Assembly: GCF_020509005.1 (NCBI RefSeq) | Contig: NC_063018.1 | Location: 2,852,001 to 2,916,000, forward strand | Direction of reading: 5' to 3' | DNA length: 64,000 nucleotides | Source of the DNA: Fulvia fulva | Lineage: Eukaryota; Ascomycota; Dothideomycetes; Mycosphaerellales; Mycosphaerellaceae | Shown: in pieces, positions 42,350 to 54,600 of the stretch | Layout of the letters: the number at the start of each line of letters is the position of its first letter | How positions within the stretch are numbered: position 1 is the first letter of the stretch | Made by a program: the position numbers and the translations under genes | The notes under the pieces: generated by a model | Seen by the model: only the letters and a program-made list of their open reading frames with translations | Told to the model about the DNA's origin: nothing | Database searches by the model: none

Positions 42350-44077
42350 ATGGCTAGCACGTTGGCCTGGCTCAGCTTTAGCCAGGCGATTGCAGCTCGG
42401 CGAATACAGCAAGAAGAACCACAGCAGAACCCATCGACCATGGCCAAAAAGGATTCAGTGACAGAGGCCATACAACTTGAGAGTGGCAAAGATGATAAGC
42501 CTCGACACAATGAAAAGGTACTTTTCGCAACGACAATTAATGCCAACGACCTTCATCCTCTTGCACGGAAGGGTCATGTAGACGATGCTTACGACTTTCT
42601 CAAAAATGTGTCCGACCAGGAGGCGGCCGGCGTGGACCTCAAGCGCTTGCGCAGGAGAATTGACCTGCATATCATGCCCATCATGTTCGTGCTCATGGGA
42701 CTTCAATTCCTGGACAAGTTCCTCCTTAACTACGCTATTATCATGGGCTTGCCAGAGGATCTGAAGCTCAAGGGCAACGAGCTGAACAACGTCGCTTCAT
42801 CTTTGTGGTGGGCGTATCTGGTCGCCTCTGCAGCAGTCGGTCTGGTCCTCAACAAAGTGCCCTTGGGCAAATGGCTCGGTGTCAGTATGTTTCTCTGGGG
42901 CATCATCATCGCATTGACAGCAGCGGTGAAAAATTATGCCGGCATGATGGTCATACGGATCTTCATGGGGGTTTTCGACGCAGGTATTCCACCCGCGCTT
43001 ATGCTGCTCAGTAGTCAGTACTATCGCAAGGACGAACAAATGATCCGATATGCGTACTGGTTCAGTAGCATCGGTATCTGCCTGATTCTCGGGGGCCTGA
43101 TATCGTATGGCTTTCAGTTTGTGCACACCGTGACTTTGGAAGGATGGCGTAAGTTCGCTTGGGACACTCAGATCGACTTTAGCTAACCAGCAACAGGCAT
43201 TATGTTCCTTGCTCTGGGCCTCCTCAGCGTATGTGTCGGCATGTGGACCTTCTTCTGCCTGCCCGACACACCGATGAATGCCAAATTCCTCACCGACGTC
43301 GAGAAGAAGGCCATTCTCCAGCATGTCGCCATCAACCAGACCACAATCAGCAGCCGCAAGATCGAATGGAGCCAACTCAAGTGCATATTCTCCGACGTCC
43401 AGGTGTGGCTCCTTGTCATGAATGTCGTTTTCGTGTCCGCCGGATCAGGCATTCTCGGCACGTATGGCTCAATGTTGATCACGAGCTTTGGCTACACTTC
43501 CAAGCAAGCAGCTCTGCTCAACACTCCTGGCGGTGCGATCGCCTTCATTTTCACGATTCTAGCTGCCTTGGCAGTCCGGCACCACATTTTGCACCGTTGG
43601 GCCGTGTCCATCATTGGCTATTGCCTATCACTACTCGGAGCATGCATGGTTGCTTTCGCACCACGGGACAACAAAGGCGTCATGCTCGCAGGTATCTACA
43701 TGGTGGCATTCTCCGTGCCCACCGTCGCCATCAAATATCAATGGGTTTCGGCGAACGTGGGAGGCTACACGAAACGCACCTGTACTATGGCAATTATGAG
43801 TGGTGCCTTCTCGATCGGCAACATTATTGCTCCTTATGCCGTGCAGCCTACCGACGCACCGGAGTTCCGCATTGCGAAGATAGTCCTCGTGTCGACAAAA
43901 TCCGTGGCGACAGCGGTGATCGGATTCCTCGCTTTGTACTACCTATGGGCAAATCGCCGACGAGACAGATTGTATGGCAAGCTTCCATCTGTCGACGAGA
44001 CTGCGGAGGAGTATGGGGAGTTGTGGAAGAATGAGACTGATAAGGAGAAGGAGAAGACCTTCCGATATGTGTACTGA
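42350..44077 (+). CDS. MFS transporter, allantoate permease (Dal5-like, anion:cation symporter) family
   Basis: Two exons (42350-43148, 43197-44077) give 559 aa; the 48-bp intron starts GTAAGT, contains GCTAAC and ends CAACAG. A second ATG at 42440 could be the true start. The N-terminal cytosolic part ends in LKRLRRRIDLHIMPIMFVLMGLQFLDKFLLNYA, the standard entry into TM1 of this family (R-R-x-D-x-x-x-x-P and a D-K pair). About 12 hydrophobic segments follow, with IRIFMGVFDAGIPPALMLLSSQYYRKDEQ and LPDTPMNAKFLTDVEKKAI before the central loop. Substrates of this family are organic anions such as allantoate, nicotinate, pantothenate or cysteine; which one cannot be told here. The next gene downstream, an esterase-like protein, is on the same strand but 978 bp away. 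Confidence 0.9.
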
Positions 44078-45055
44078 GCGCGCCACAATAATCTGATACG
44101 ATGTTGATGATCGATCTCACACGAAAATGGCTTCCCAGCGTGCAAGGCTGGCTCTTGCAAAGGCGGCATCTTGATCATGGCATCCATCGACAGAGGCCTT
44201 CAGCGGCTGTGATTCAACTTGAGGCGTGCTTCCGTCGAAATCGTTTCAGCTGGACTGATGATGTTTCAGACCACGCCTCTTGGCTTGATTCTGATCCTGC
44301 CACCTGCCGCGTGATACGTTTCGAGTATCAAATGGACGCAACAAGGGTATGCCGTGCGCTGATTTCGGCGTGACTTCCAGATCAATCCGAAAGATGCGAG
44401 ACATGTAGCTGCGTTGGACTGGCCGCTCACACGGAGTTCCGCAGGAAAGAACCGCGCTAGAGTAGTAGACCATCGGTACGAGATTGGAAGACAGTAACAT
44501 CTTCACCAGACCGTACTGTGCGTGTGCTTCGATAGTGGTATTGCAGGTGAGTCGTAATACCGTTTGCTAATACAGACAAAAGACGCCGCAGCTGTTGGTC
44601 TTCGTGGCCATGCAACAAAGGAACACCTCGCCGCCCGGTCTCTCCAGCGCCCTCATTGATATCATCTTGAAGACGGCTTGATTGTGCCCTGCGGGACAGT
44701 GGAGATCACAGCATGAAGAACAGTCGAAGTCCTGAGCGCGGAGACACGCCACGACGTCCCCAGCATGATCCATGAAGACATGAAATGACACTTTTGCTTC
44801 GTCCGCCGGCAGCAACCTTCGCCCAATTTGGACTTTCGAACACTGCATCAAGACCAGTGGAGGAGTGAACTTGCGCGCATGCAGCGTGATTGTGCACACT
44901 TCTCGGCAGACCAGGAACACGATGCAGTATCTGCTGTTTCAGCTGTTACAACAAGCGCCACAGTGCTGTCATGTCGCCCAATGCTTGGCAGCAGAGGCAG
45001 TACAGCCTCATCCCATCCACGCACTTAGGACCGAATTGCCAATGTTCGCGCAGCG
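44078..45055. other. Intergenic, nothing recognised
   Basis: Between the MFS transporter and the esterase-like gene. Short overlapping frames without motif. Confidence 0.4.
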
Positions 45056-46844
45056 ATGACAACGAAGGATACGGCGCAGAAGCCGCATGTTCTGCGAACA
45101 GCTCGTGGATCGTTGATCGGGACAGAGGTCGCAGATGCTGAGACCAATCGACCACTCTACAGGCGCTACACCCGCATTCGATATGCAGTCCCACCCGTCC
45201 GAGAAAAGAGATGGAGGAAGCCAGAACCATTACCTCACGACTGGCTCTTTAGCGATGGCAACAACCGACCTAGGGACTATCGAGGAGTTGGATCGATCTG
45301 CCCTCTGATTGTGCCGGAGGTGAACCTTGGCAGTTACTTTGGTCCGCCAGCAACGGAGAATGATATGGAAGAAGATTGCCTCTTCATCAATATCTGGGTA
45401 CCAGCAGGCGGCGAGGGACCAGCTGGAGGTTGGCCAGTACAGTTCCAGATCAGTAAGCGATTCTCGATTGTGGTGGATGCATATCGATTGACACTCGGCA
45501 GTTGGCGATGACTTCCAAAGCTGCCCAGGCCTACAGCACCGCTTCGTAGATCCAATCGACATCTTCCGCGAGCACAACAAGGACAACCCGCGCATCATAG
45601 TCTTTGCACAATACCGATGTGGACTCTTCGGCTTCCTGGCCAGCGAAGAGCTCGTGCTAGACAGCAAGGACATCAAAAGCGATCCTTTCGCAGCCGCTGG
45701 CAACTTCGGTCTGTGGGACATTCGCATGGCCATCGAATGGACGTCTTCCAACATCCACCTCTTCGGCGGCAATCCGCACTGCATCAATGTAGGTGGCTTC
45801 GGTGCGGCGACAGCATACCAGCTTCATTACGATGCCTTCAAGCCTTTCAGCAAACCGCTCATACGGCGAGCGTTCTTGTTCAGTGGAGCGGTTGGTGTAC
45901 AGCCTGTATTCGCACAATCGTCCAAGCCGAGAGCGCAATTTGCAGAAATTTGTCGCCGAGTCAATATTGATGATGATTTGCCATCGGAAGACAGGGTCAA
46001 GCTGCTGCGAGGTGTGAGCAGCCACAAGCTTCTCGAAGTCGCAAGAACAATGCAAACCACCTTCGATCCAGTCACCGATGGTCCTGGTGGCTTCATACCG
46101 GCACAGCTCATGGCATCTATCTGGAATGGGGAGCTCGGGTGCAGACTCAAGGCTCGTAACGTTCAGGTGCTGATTGGTGACACCAGCAATGAGGACGCTT
46201 ACTATAGCTTCATGGATAAGCAGCCCGATTCGAAAGGTCAAAGCTTAGTGGCGATGCACAGTCGCGATTCGCTTGTCTTGAGATTGTGTGTTACCTTCTC
46301 CGAGACACTTGCCGAAGCTCTGGCGGCCAGGTACGAGTCGCCCTATAACAACGATTGGCCGTGGCTTTACAGTAAGATCATGGCTGATGTTCAATGCCAT
46401 GCGACCGTTCGAGGCTTTGCGCACTCTCTTTTCAAAGGCGGGATGACAAGCCAGGATGTGCTCAGATATCATATAGCTTGGAGGCCGAAAGGGATGGACG
46501 AATACATCAATCCGGATACTGGCATCAGTCATATCTTAGACATGCCAATATGGTGGTATGGTGGCTGGAGCGCTGGGTTCAGCAGAAGGGAGCGACAAGA
46601 CGTGGCCAACTTTGCGCGTCCTTTTGCTAGGTTCTTGCGAGGCGATATCTCAGTAATGTTTGGCTGGGGGACCGAAGCGCAAACTGAAGTTCGTATGTTG
46701 GCTGCAGACGGCTCTGTCTTGGTGACGGAGGACCCTATAGATGGCAAGATGAAAGGTCTCTGGAACCTGATGAGGGACGCGCAATTGCGGCGTCAATCTG
46801 GCGGAACGCGTTCGAGACTCAATGGTATACCCGGCTTCTGGTAG
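45056..46844 (+). CDS. Carboxylesterase (type B)-fold protein lacking the catalytic serine
   Basis: Two exons (45056-45452, 45502-46844) give 579 aa; the 49-bp intron (GTAAGC to GGCAG, phase 1) joins WPVQFQI to IGDDFQ. The type B carboxylesterase/cholinesterase fold is clear: YAVPPVREKRWRKPEP, the signature region EEDCLFINIWVP, GLFGFLASEEL, and GNFGLWDIRMAIEWTSSNIHLFGGNP. The nucleophile elbow that should be G-E-S-A-G reads GGFGA with Phe232 in the Ser position, and the oxyanion-hole G-G-G-F reads GDDF (134-137). Both changes argue that it is not an active hydrolase by the usual mechanism. The frame is otherwise intact over 579 codons, so it may be a maintained pseudoenzyme. No signal peptide, so it is probably cytosolic. 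Confidence 0.8.
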
Positions 46845-47186
46845 TCAGGTGTTTCAGATATGATGCAATAGACCGGGACTTCCATGTCTGTCAAGACGCA
46901 AGCAGGGCGGTTTGTAGAGCTTAGTTCGCCAGCACACGCAGTCTAGGCGGTAATCTTCTGCATCGTGGCATGCCCAGTGGTTCGTTTTTGACCTTAACAA
47001 GCAGCTTCTAGAAAAGAGCTGCAACCGCATCAGTGATGGCGGAACACTCAAGTTGGGGCTACCAGAGCGGCGAGAGAGTATCGCAACAGTGGCCAGACTC
47101 ACGCCCGTCTGAAGCCACCGAAGTGATCAGGCCGAGCGTTTCGACCACTGCTGAGTTGCCTACAGCATTAGATAGTGCTCAAGAGG
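46845..47186. other. Intergenic, nothing recognised
   Basis: Between the esterase-like gene and the sulfotransferase-like pseudogene. An open plus-strand frame from 47033 overlaps the pseudogene start in another frame and has no motif. Confidence 0.4.
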
Positions 47187-48016
47187 ATGGGACGACTGAT
47201 CGACGAGGACGAAGCCATCGCAACAAGAAATCTCAAAGTCTGCTGCATCGGATTGCCAAGGTATGGCTATGTCCATCGTGAGGTCCACCCACAAGACTGA
47301 CGTTGCTGTAGAACTTGCAGTACAAGCCTAGCAATCGCCCTCGAAAGTCTTGGCTACCGAACATACCATGGCTTCGAATACGTCAGGAAAGGCAGAAGAG
47401 ATATGGATCTCTTGCTCGAGGCTCTGACGCTTAAATACACGCCAGATGCATACACTTGACTGGACTTTGATAAGATCTTCGGCAAGTACTCAGCCCTGGC
47501 TGACCTTCCTGGGTACGCATTCTCGTCGTCATGTACCCTGAGGCGAAGTTCATTCTTACGGATCGCAACTCCGGTGCGTGGCTTCGATCAATGCAGAATT
47601 CAGTATTTGCCCATATGGACTCCTGGCCAATGTTCTTCCAGTCGCTGTACGACTTTGACCATGCGCGGCCGTTGCGACAGCTGATGCGGAAGTGGGCTGA
47701 GCTATTCTGTGAATTGAACTTCGACGAAGTTGCAAGGCAGGCATATATTGCTCATGTCCAGCACTGCTTAAGAGTAGTTCCCAAGGAGAGGTTGCTCGTC
47801 ATGCGGTTGGAGGAGCCACTCGACTGGGAAGATCTGTGCGCATTTCTTGGCATCCCAGGTCCCGAACAGTCGATCGTATGCCGCTCCCCTGAGGGCATTG
47901 ACAAAGAAGTGGGACAGAGCACTACGAATGTGGAAGATCCTTCGACGTGGTTGGCATTGGGGACAGTGGCATTGACGGTGTTATCAGGCCTGTTGTTTCT
48001 TTGGATGGTGATCTGA
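47187..48016 (+). pseudogene. Sulfotransferase-like P-loop protein, broken
   Basis: A fungal Sulfotransfer_4-type gene can be followed from the ATG at 47187 (MGRLIDEDEA...LKVCCIGLPR). A 51-bp intron (47261-47311, GTATGG to TGTAG) leads to TCSTSLAIALESLGY, completing the P-loop-like PAPS-binding segment (usual form G-L-P-R-T-G-T-S-S-L), then HGFEYV and RDMDLLLEAL. An in-frame TGA at 47457-47459 interrupts it; downstream LDFDKIFGKYSALADLPG is again homologous. A frameshift near 47518-47525 then separates DLPGYAF from LVVMYPEAKFILTDRNSGAWLRSM, with a few residues missing. The C-terminal part stays open to 48016 and ends in a hydrophobic helix (WLALGTVALTVLSGLLFLWMVI), as in other family members. 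With two independent lesions, a pseudogene is most likely; assembly error is the alternative. Confidence 0.8.
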
Positions 48017-48066
48017 TACCATGATCCGTAGGAAAGACATGTGTCTTCGAGTCCGTTGTAAATAGT

Positions 48067-49872
48067 TCACACCATCTCATCCGGCCCAGTGATCTTATTA
48101 CGCTCAGCCTCGAATGGATTCTCGACAGGCACAGTCATGTTCATCAGAGTATTATCTTGGCCCGACGCTTTCGCATTTGGTCTGCAAGGCTCCTCGATAT
48201 TGTTGTCGATCGGTTGTGCCTGGTCTGCTCCAGTAAGGGTTGCACTTCTGAGGCGAATGGATATTGGTGATCCGGTACGGCCGTTGCAAGCACTGGGTCT
48301 CGCGGAATGTGTCTGCCAGCCTCCTTCGGCACGATCTTCTTGTCGCTGAGGCCACAGGATATCTTTCTCGATGACTGCCCGAACCATAAGGATGAAGACT
48401 GCAAACCAGACGACAATGACCAGACAAGTCATGACGCAACCCAAGATAGCGATAGGCTTGTTGTCTAGTGCCTCCGCGATGGCAAAGGTCGCTGTCGTCA
48501 GAGCTGTCTGAGGGAAGACGTAAGAATAGAACGTCATCGCGAATGTCATCCTGCCCTTTCTGACGCAGGAATAGTGAGCTCCAACGGAGATGATGAAGAA
48601 CCAGAGTGCTAGACCCCACAGCCATAGACCAAACCAGATTGAGGCGATTTGAGAAACCTGTGCAGCAAGTTCGCCATTTCCTTTCAGCAGAAAGTCTTTC
48701 GTCACGACGCTCGGAAGGAGGAGGCCCATGGACACAACGCCGGAAATCGTGAAGCCAGAAGGACCCACACTCACGAACATGCCTGGCCGTAGATTCTCCT
48801 GGGGAAGCTTTTCAGTCATCAGTCGGTAGATAAATGCTGCATAGATCATGAGTGAGAGCAGAAAGCCAATGCCTTGGAACACGAATCCACCGAGGATCAT
48901 AGTGAGCGCATCGGTTGGACGATTGACGAGGTGTTTGGCGAGAGTGCCCGCGTGCGGTCCTATCACCAGTAGAGGATAGCACGGGAAGATCCATATGGGG
49001 GTCATCTGAGCGACGGTGAACGTCTGAGTGGACCACCTGCACGACATCAGTATGTTCCTACAAATCATGACTCCAGCTCAATACGTACATGACCAAGTAG
49101 ATACCTGCACTGAAGCATACTGCCAGTCCGCAGAATACCCAGAACAGAACGACCATCGTGCTGAGTAGCCATTCTCCAGTCGACGGCTGCGATACGCCAT
49201 ACTGGCTAACGTTGATGAGAATCGTTCCGATGCTGATCAGACTGGCTGGTATGAACAGGCTCTCCGTCGGGTGCAGAATGGAATGCATGAATGTGTGCGG
49301 GTAGTGATAGAACCGCAAAGAGATCATGGTAACGTTGAAGAGGAAGAGTACCATATTGAAGATGAAGAATATGCAACCAATGGCGTACAGGCCATGAAAG
49401 CGGTATGGGACTAGTATTGACTGAGCATGCTGGTGTGTCTTGACTTGGAGTTGTGTGACTTACCTTGATATAGCACGTTGGCAACGCCGCCTGTCGCCAT
49501 CTGCAGCACTGATCAGCCACGTGATTTGGAGCTATCAAGTAGCCGTGGCGGCCTCACAGTCATTGTGAACCAAGTCCATGTGAAGTGTTTGATTCTTTCC
49601 TTGAAGTGAAGGTCCACGTGGAGGTGCTCCAGCGATATGTTGTGCCTCATGTTTTGAGCGCTCCAGTTCCGGTGCATTGAAGGCCGTGTAGGTCGAAGAG
49701 TTCCGGGAACGTCAGAAGAGCCTTTCTCACCATTGACTGATGGTGGTCGTGAAGTGAGATTGCCATTGGAGCTAGTGAGTCCATTTGGCAAGTGCCTCAA
49801 GCTTGCGTGGCGGTCGTGCTTGCCTCTGTCGGAGCGCTCCGCAGGCAAGTGCAGTCTATCCACTGCTGCCAT
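48067..49872 (-). CDS. TDT-family transporter (malate/sulfite-type; voltage-dependent anion channel superfamily)
   Basis: Four exons, complement(48067-49036, 49089-49410, 49464-49500, 49558-49872), give 547 aa; introns of 52, 53 and 57 bp. The N-terminal 85 residues are cytosolic and disordered, then [27 protein letters not shown] opens the first membrane helix, the standard start of Mae1/Ssu1-type proteins. About ten hydrophobic segments follow, including PIWIFPCYPLLVIGPHAG, a conserved family stretch. The C-terminal tail (about 120 residues) is hydrophilic. The family includes the S. pombe malate permease Mae1 and the yeast sulfite pump Ssu1. The sequence does not decide between dicarboxylate and sulfite. 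It is convergent with the sulfotransferase-like pseudogene, a possible but weak link to sulfur metabolism. Confidence 0.88.
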
Positions 49873-50541
49873 TATTGATAATTGCACTGGTAGTTCTTCA
49901 GACGAGCTTGAGGCCAGATGATCGGACGGGAAATTTGATGCAAGATTGGATTATCTCTTCATCCTGGTCGATTGTGGTCGAGCAAGACTTGCAATGCCAC
50001 GCGGTATTTTACGCGGATGAAGACCACCGACATAGCCGTGGAGAGCTGCAATTGAGCAGGTTCCGTCAACACAAGGTATGATGATACGTGAGGTGTGGGT
50101 GTACCGTGTGCCCGTTTGAAGGAAAAGAGCTCCTAGTGACGGAGAAGCTTCGTGGAACCGCACGTCGGCCCAATGAGGTGGAGGTGCCGGCAACGATGTG
50201 CCGATCTGGCAGGGGAGGCACGGAGTAATCGGCAGCGACGCCAACAACATTGAAATTGTCTTGTGAAGATGACATCGCCATCATTACGCCATGGCGAGTC
50301 CATGTGCCATGCTGCGGGCGACAAAACGTTTTCACCATCCCCTCACATGCGCAGAATCCGCGCTAGCCTCAATGTGGTAAGTCTTACAAGAAATGGAGAA
50401 AGCTTCTAGACTCTCCAGGCCACTGGCCTCATGTCGTCATCACAAATCTCTAGAGTCAGTCCTTCACTGCCATCTAAACATGCTGCAGTGTATAGACGAT
50501 GACCGGTCGATCGTACCAGCCGATCAAGCCCCTCCCTCTCA
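49873..50541. other. Intergenic, nothing recognised
   Basis: Upstream region of the TDT transporter and 3' flank of the GNAT gene. No motif in the short frames. Confidence 0.4.
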
Positions 50542-51260
50542 TCAAGTCTGCATACGAGGCTCTCTGACCATCCACACGCGCTTCGCCGCTTCCTCGTCAT
50601 ACTCATGCATCACACCAAAGAGCCTCATATCAGCCTTGATGACTTGCGCTTCTCTCAACCCGTGACGATGGTACAACGACAACCCAGCAGGTGTGGATTC
50701 CAGACCAAGCAGAACACCTCGCTGATCTGCCTCATTAGTCGCATAGTCGAGAAGCTTTGACCCGATCCCTTGTCGATGGTACTTCGGGTTGACGATCAGA
50801 AGATCGACCACTGTGAGCTCCGTCAATGCTGGTCAATCATGCCCGAGGCTTTGAACATACGTATGTATGGCTTCCCCGTGAATGAGTCGGCAAGCAGATG
50901 GAATGTGTTGATCTTAAAATACCGCTTCAGCTCCCAGTTGCCACCCGCTGGCCAGTTTGCTGGTGGCTGCTCATCTGTTGATGGCGGAGACCGAGCCGCA
51001 TTCTTCGCTAGATCAAGGGCGAAAGTAACCTCAGAGACTCCCAAAATCTCGCCCATTGTATCATCGACAGCTTTGATGAAACGCGTATCAGGCTCATGAA
51101 AGCTTTTGGTCTTCCCCGCTTCGTAGTATGCGTACAAGTCGTCGGTATATCCATTTGGCCATAGCATAGATATCCTTGGATGCGATCTGAAAGCCTCAAG
51201 CTCGACTCGAACATAGGTTGGTATGTCTGCCCCAGCTAAAGGCATGATTTGGACGACCAT
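50542..51260 (-). CDS. GNAT-family N-acetyltransferase
   Basis: Two exons, complement(50542-50810, 50861-51260), give 222 aa; the 50-bp intron (GTATGT, branch-like ATTGAC, CACAG, phase 1) falls within the acetyltransferase fold and joins GKPYI to LVDLLIV. The acetyl-CoA binding motif A is plain: VDLLIVNPKYHRQGIGSKLL (R-Q-x-G-x-G), followed by LGLESTPAGLSLYHRHGLRE (motif B). The N-terminus has the layout of fungal GNATs (MPLAGADIPTYVRVELEAF). Many related fungal proteins are of unknown substrate. No targeting signal, so it is probably cytosolic. Confidence 0.88.
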
Positions 51261-51685
51261 TGTGTCAATGCGTGCGAAAGTGTCAAGACAGCTTCAAACA
51301 GACGGCACTCTGTTCGCGATGCGTTTCGAATGTTATGCGACGCATTGTTGTCGGAGTCATCGACCGCTGCCGAGCAATGCAATTCATTGCGATGTTCCCG
51401 AAACTCCTTCTGTTCTGAGTCACCGAGCCGACGTGCCAGCCATTGACCCCACATGGATCTGCTGACAGGCAAATCAGCAGCGATTTACCAAGTAACGCTG
51501 CCAAGGCTGTGAGGTGATATTAGGGCACTCGCCGTGTAGGCAAAGTACACCAATACAGCCTGACAATGTGCCATAGGCGGATATCAGTCAGGACCCGCGC
51601 CATGGAAAGTGATTCGATGCTGAAGCGTACGGATGACTTGTTGCTAAGCTGCGGGCTGACCAGGTTTGTTTGCATCTGATCCCTT
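51261..51685. other. Intergenic, nothing recognised
   Basis: 425 bp between two minus-strand genes. It holds the GNAT promoter and the 3' flank of the next gene. Confidence 0.4.
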
Positions 51686-54600
51686 TCAATGGCCATCGAC
51701 CTCAGAGGAATGGGGTATTTGGTTTTCCTCTTCAAATTCCGCGACGATATCGCGCTTGGCATCGTGCACGATTTCAGACAAGTGAGCTCGAAGGTCGTGC
51801 ATCTCATGGGCAGCCAAAAAGCCATCTATCTGCTCGAGGACACTGATGTCAACGTATGGTAACTCTGCCAAGCGCCGAATGCCCCAAGCGACCATGCTTT
51901 TAGAGGTAAGGACAGCGCCATCGTCATCATCACCAGCGGCAGTAATGGCAGAATGTCCCGCGGAATGAGCATTATCTTGCTGCTTGGAACCAACCTCCGT
52001 CAGGGCCTTCCAGAGAATGATCAGGATCGTCTCGCTGTTAGGAATTAGGCCCCCATACACGACAAGCTCTTGCTCATCTATAGCTCCTTCATGAACACGA
52101 ACTGCTATTCTGTTGCGCTCGATACTATCAAGTGGATCTGGACGGCCTCCAGGCACTCTTGCAAGATGGCCTCGCGTTCGCGACATCCGGGCTGCAGAAT
52201 CGGTGACACTACGAGCGGAGCGCGGCCAGAACACCTCTAGCAGACGCCGGCCCGCGGCACTGCCATGCACATCTACAACGCCGCTGAGCACGATATTGAA
52301 ATCCGTCTTATTCAGCGAGAACCAATCATAGCGTCGTTTGGTCGGCGACATGATCTCCAGGCAGATTTCTGCCAACGGTTCTCGGACGGCGGCAAGCACA
52401 ACAAGCAGATTTCTGACGTTAAGTGCATGTGCGTCCGTCATGCGTTTATGGCTGAGATAACGCCCTGAGCACATGTCACAAAACACCCTTTTGACTGCTT
52501 CGAATTCACGTGCGGCGCCAATGTCGCCGGTAGCAAGCATGGCCAGTTCCTTCAGCATCACGCGCGCCACACGCGCAAGGTTGGTCATGTTCCAGCTCTT
52601 GCGACGCTCGTATAGAAGTTTTAAGATCTTGATTGCTGCGTCCCAATGCTTCGCCTCGATTTGAGTATCAAATATAGCCCGTAGCGACTCTGGACGCAAG
52701 TTTCGATCCTTGAATTTGGCGAGAAGACCTTTGTCATTGGACTCCACTGCGTAGCGAATCACTGCTGGTTCAAGGAAGGGGTCATGATACATCTCTGATC
52801 TGATCAAGGGACCGTCAACGTCTTCATTGTGAAGTAGCCATCGACCGAGATGCCAATCCTCGGCCTTCGTGACGAGATCGAGAAAGGATCCCAAGATACT
52901 GGTCGGGATTTGAACATCGAATGCTGGGTACTCGATTCCCGGGAGGTTGCTCGTAAACAGATCATCTTCGGAGAGGGGCCTCAGCGGCTGTCCCTGCCCG
53001 ATGAAGCTTTCAAGCGATGTCCTCTTGTCACGGTCCGCCCGGTTTTGAATGCGCGAGAATGCTGCCACGGCTGCTTCATAATTACCGCTAGCGATCTGCC
53101 CATATAGAACCCTGTGCAAAATCCCTTGCATGGCCATACCACCGTCCAGAACATACGAAGGAAGGTCCTGGGTATTCTTCCGCTCAAGGCCCTGATCGAG
53201 TCCAGGCGAAAGTGATACTAGCATGTCCGATACCATGGCATTGGCCTCAAACTTCACACCTTGCGCATCCAGCGAACGCAGAATCAGTGCATCCCATGAG
53301 CCCGTGCTGATAGAAAGCTGAGACTTTGATCTTGTGAGTAAACTTTTGAGCCTGCGCAACAGTTTGTGGGTGCTTGCAATGGTCAACTCTGGATCAGTTT
53401 GCCCAGTGTGCACAGTGCAAGCGACTGCATCGACGTATGCATTTACAACTTCTGCACTGACAGTTCGCTCGACTTGAAGTTGTTCTCCTTGAGGTGCGTC
53501 CATGCTCGAGGATGCTCTTGTCTTGAAAGCATACTCCCAGGACTCATCGAAGCGATTACCAGAATGTATGGAACGAGCGTACTCTCGCCACGAGACTGCT
53601 GTCCAGCTAGAATCATACGAGATCATGTTTAGGATCTCAGCGCCTTGATCTGCCCAGCCTCCATGAAGACATGACCATAATATGAGCTCCATCCAGACTT
53701 CGATGCGTAGACCTGCAACGCGCACCCGATAGACAGAGCCAGGCACTTCGGGTCGAAGGCCGAGATATCGCGCGTCGTTTGCCTTGGCCTCCTCGACCAC
53801 GAGTTTCTCGTGGGCGCGCCATGCAGCATCCGACAATGATGTGAGGATGCGGGACGAGAGAAGTGACAGTAATGGTGGCTGCTGCACAGCAGAGGGATCT
53901 GGATGTGGTTCGGAGTGGTAGATGGATACCGGCATGACCTCTTTGTGATGAAGGTATGCAATGATCTCCAGGACTTCTGCCCTGATATCGCCGCCAGCGC
54001 ATACTTTGGTCATGGCACCGAGCGTACGCCATATTTGGCCCAATGCGTTGTGTTGCATTTTCTCCAGGGATGCGAAGTCCGCTGTGCGACCAGCTGTAAG
54101 CTCATCGAGCGAGGCCTTTGCTACACGTGCAGACGATGCGTCATTTAGTGGAAAGTCCAGTGCCAGAGCTTCGGCTCTCCCACCCACGCGCCCATCAGTG
54201 GCAGCTTCCAAAGAGCGACCTATATTCCACATTGCGTTGGCGGCTGCAAAGCCCGAATCCTCTTCGTGTCGCACAGCGAACTTCTCGACCAATCGTTTGA
54301 TCAGCCAGACGACTGCACTCCATCGTCCCTTTTCCATCCCTAGGTGAAACAAAAGGTCGAATGGTTCATCTTTAGGTTCGGAGGGGTACTGCGCTGCCAG
54401 CAGGATTTCCGCAGCATCGATAGCGCTCAAGGAGGGCGGCGTTGTGCTCCATTCGCGGAGGTGCGGCGGCAATGCTCCATCGAGCAGAGCGGCCCACTCT
54501 TCCAGACGACGTTCAGGTGCTTTGATCCTGCTGAAAATGGCATACTGTGAAAGGGTTGTGGTATTCCTGTTTGGCCTGACTTGGTCTGGGGCATCTCGAT

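Noticed and set aside
48067..51260. Transporter, sulfotransferase-like pseudogene and acetyltransferase considered as a metabolic cluster
   Set aside because: Different strands, ordinary spacing, one gene broken, and no backbone biosynthetic enzyme (PKS, NRPS, terpene synthase) nearby.
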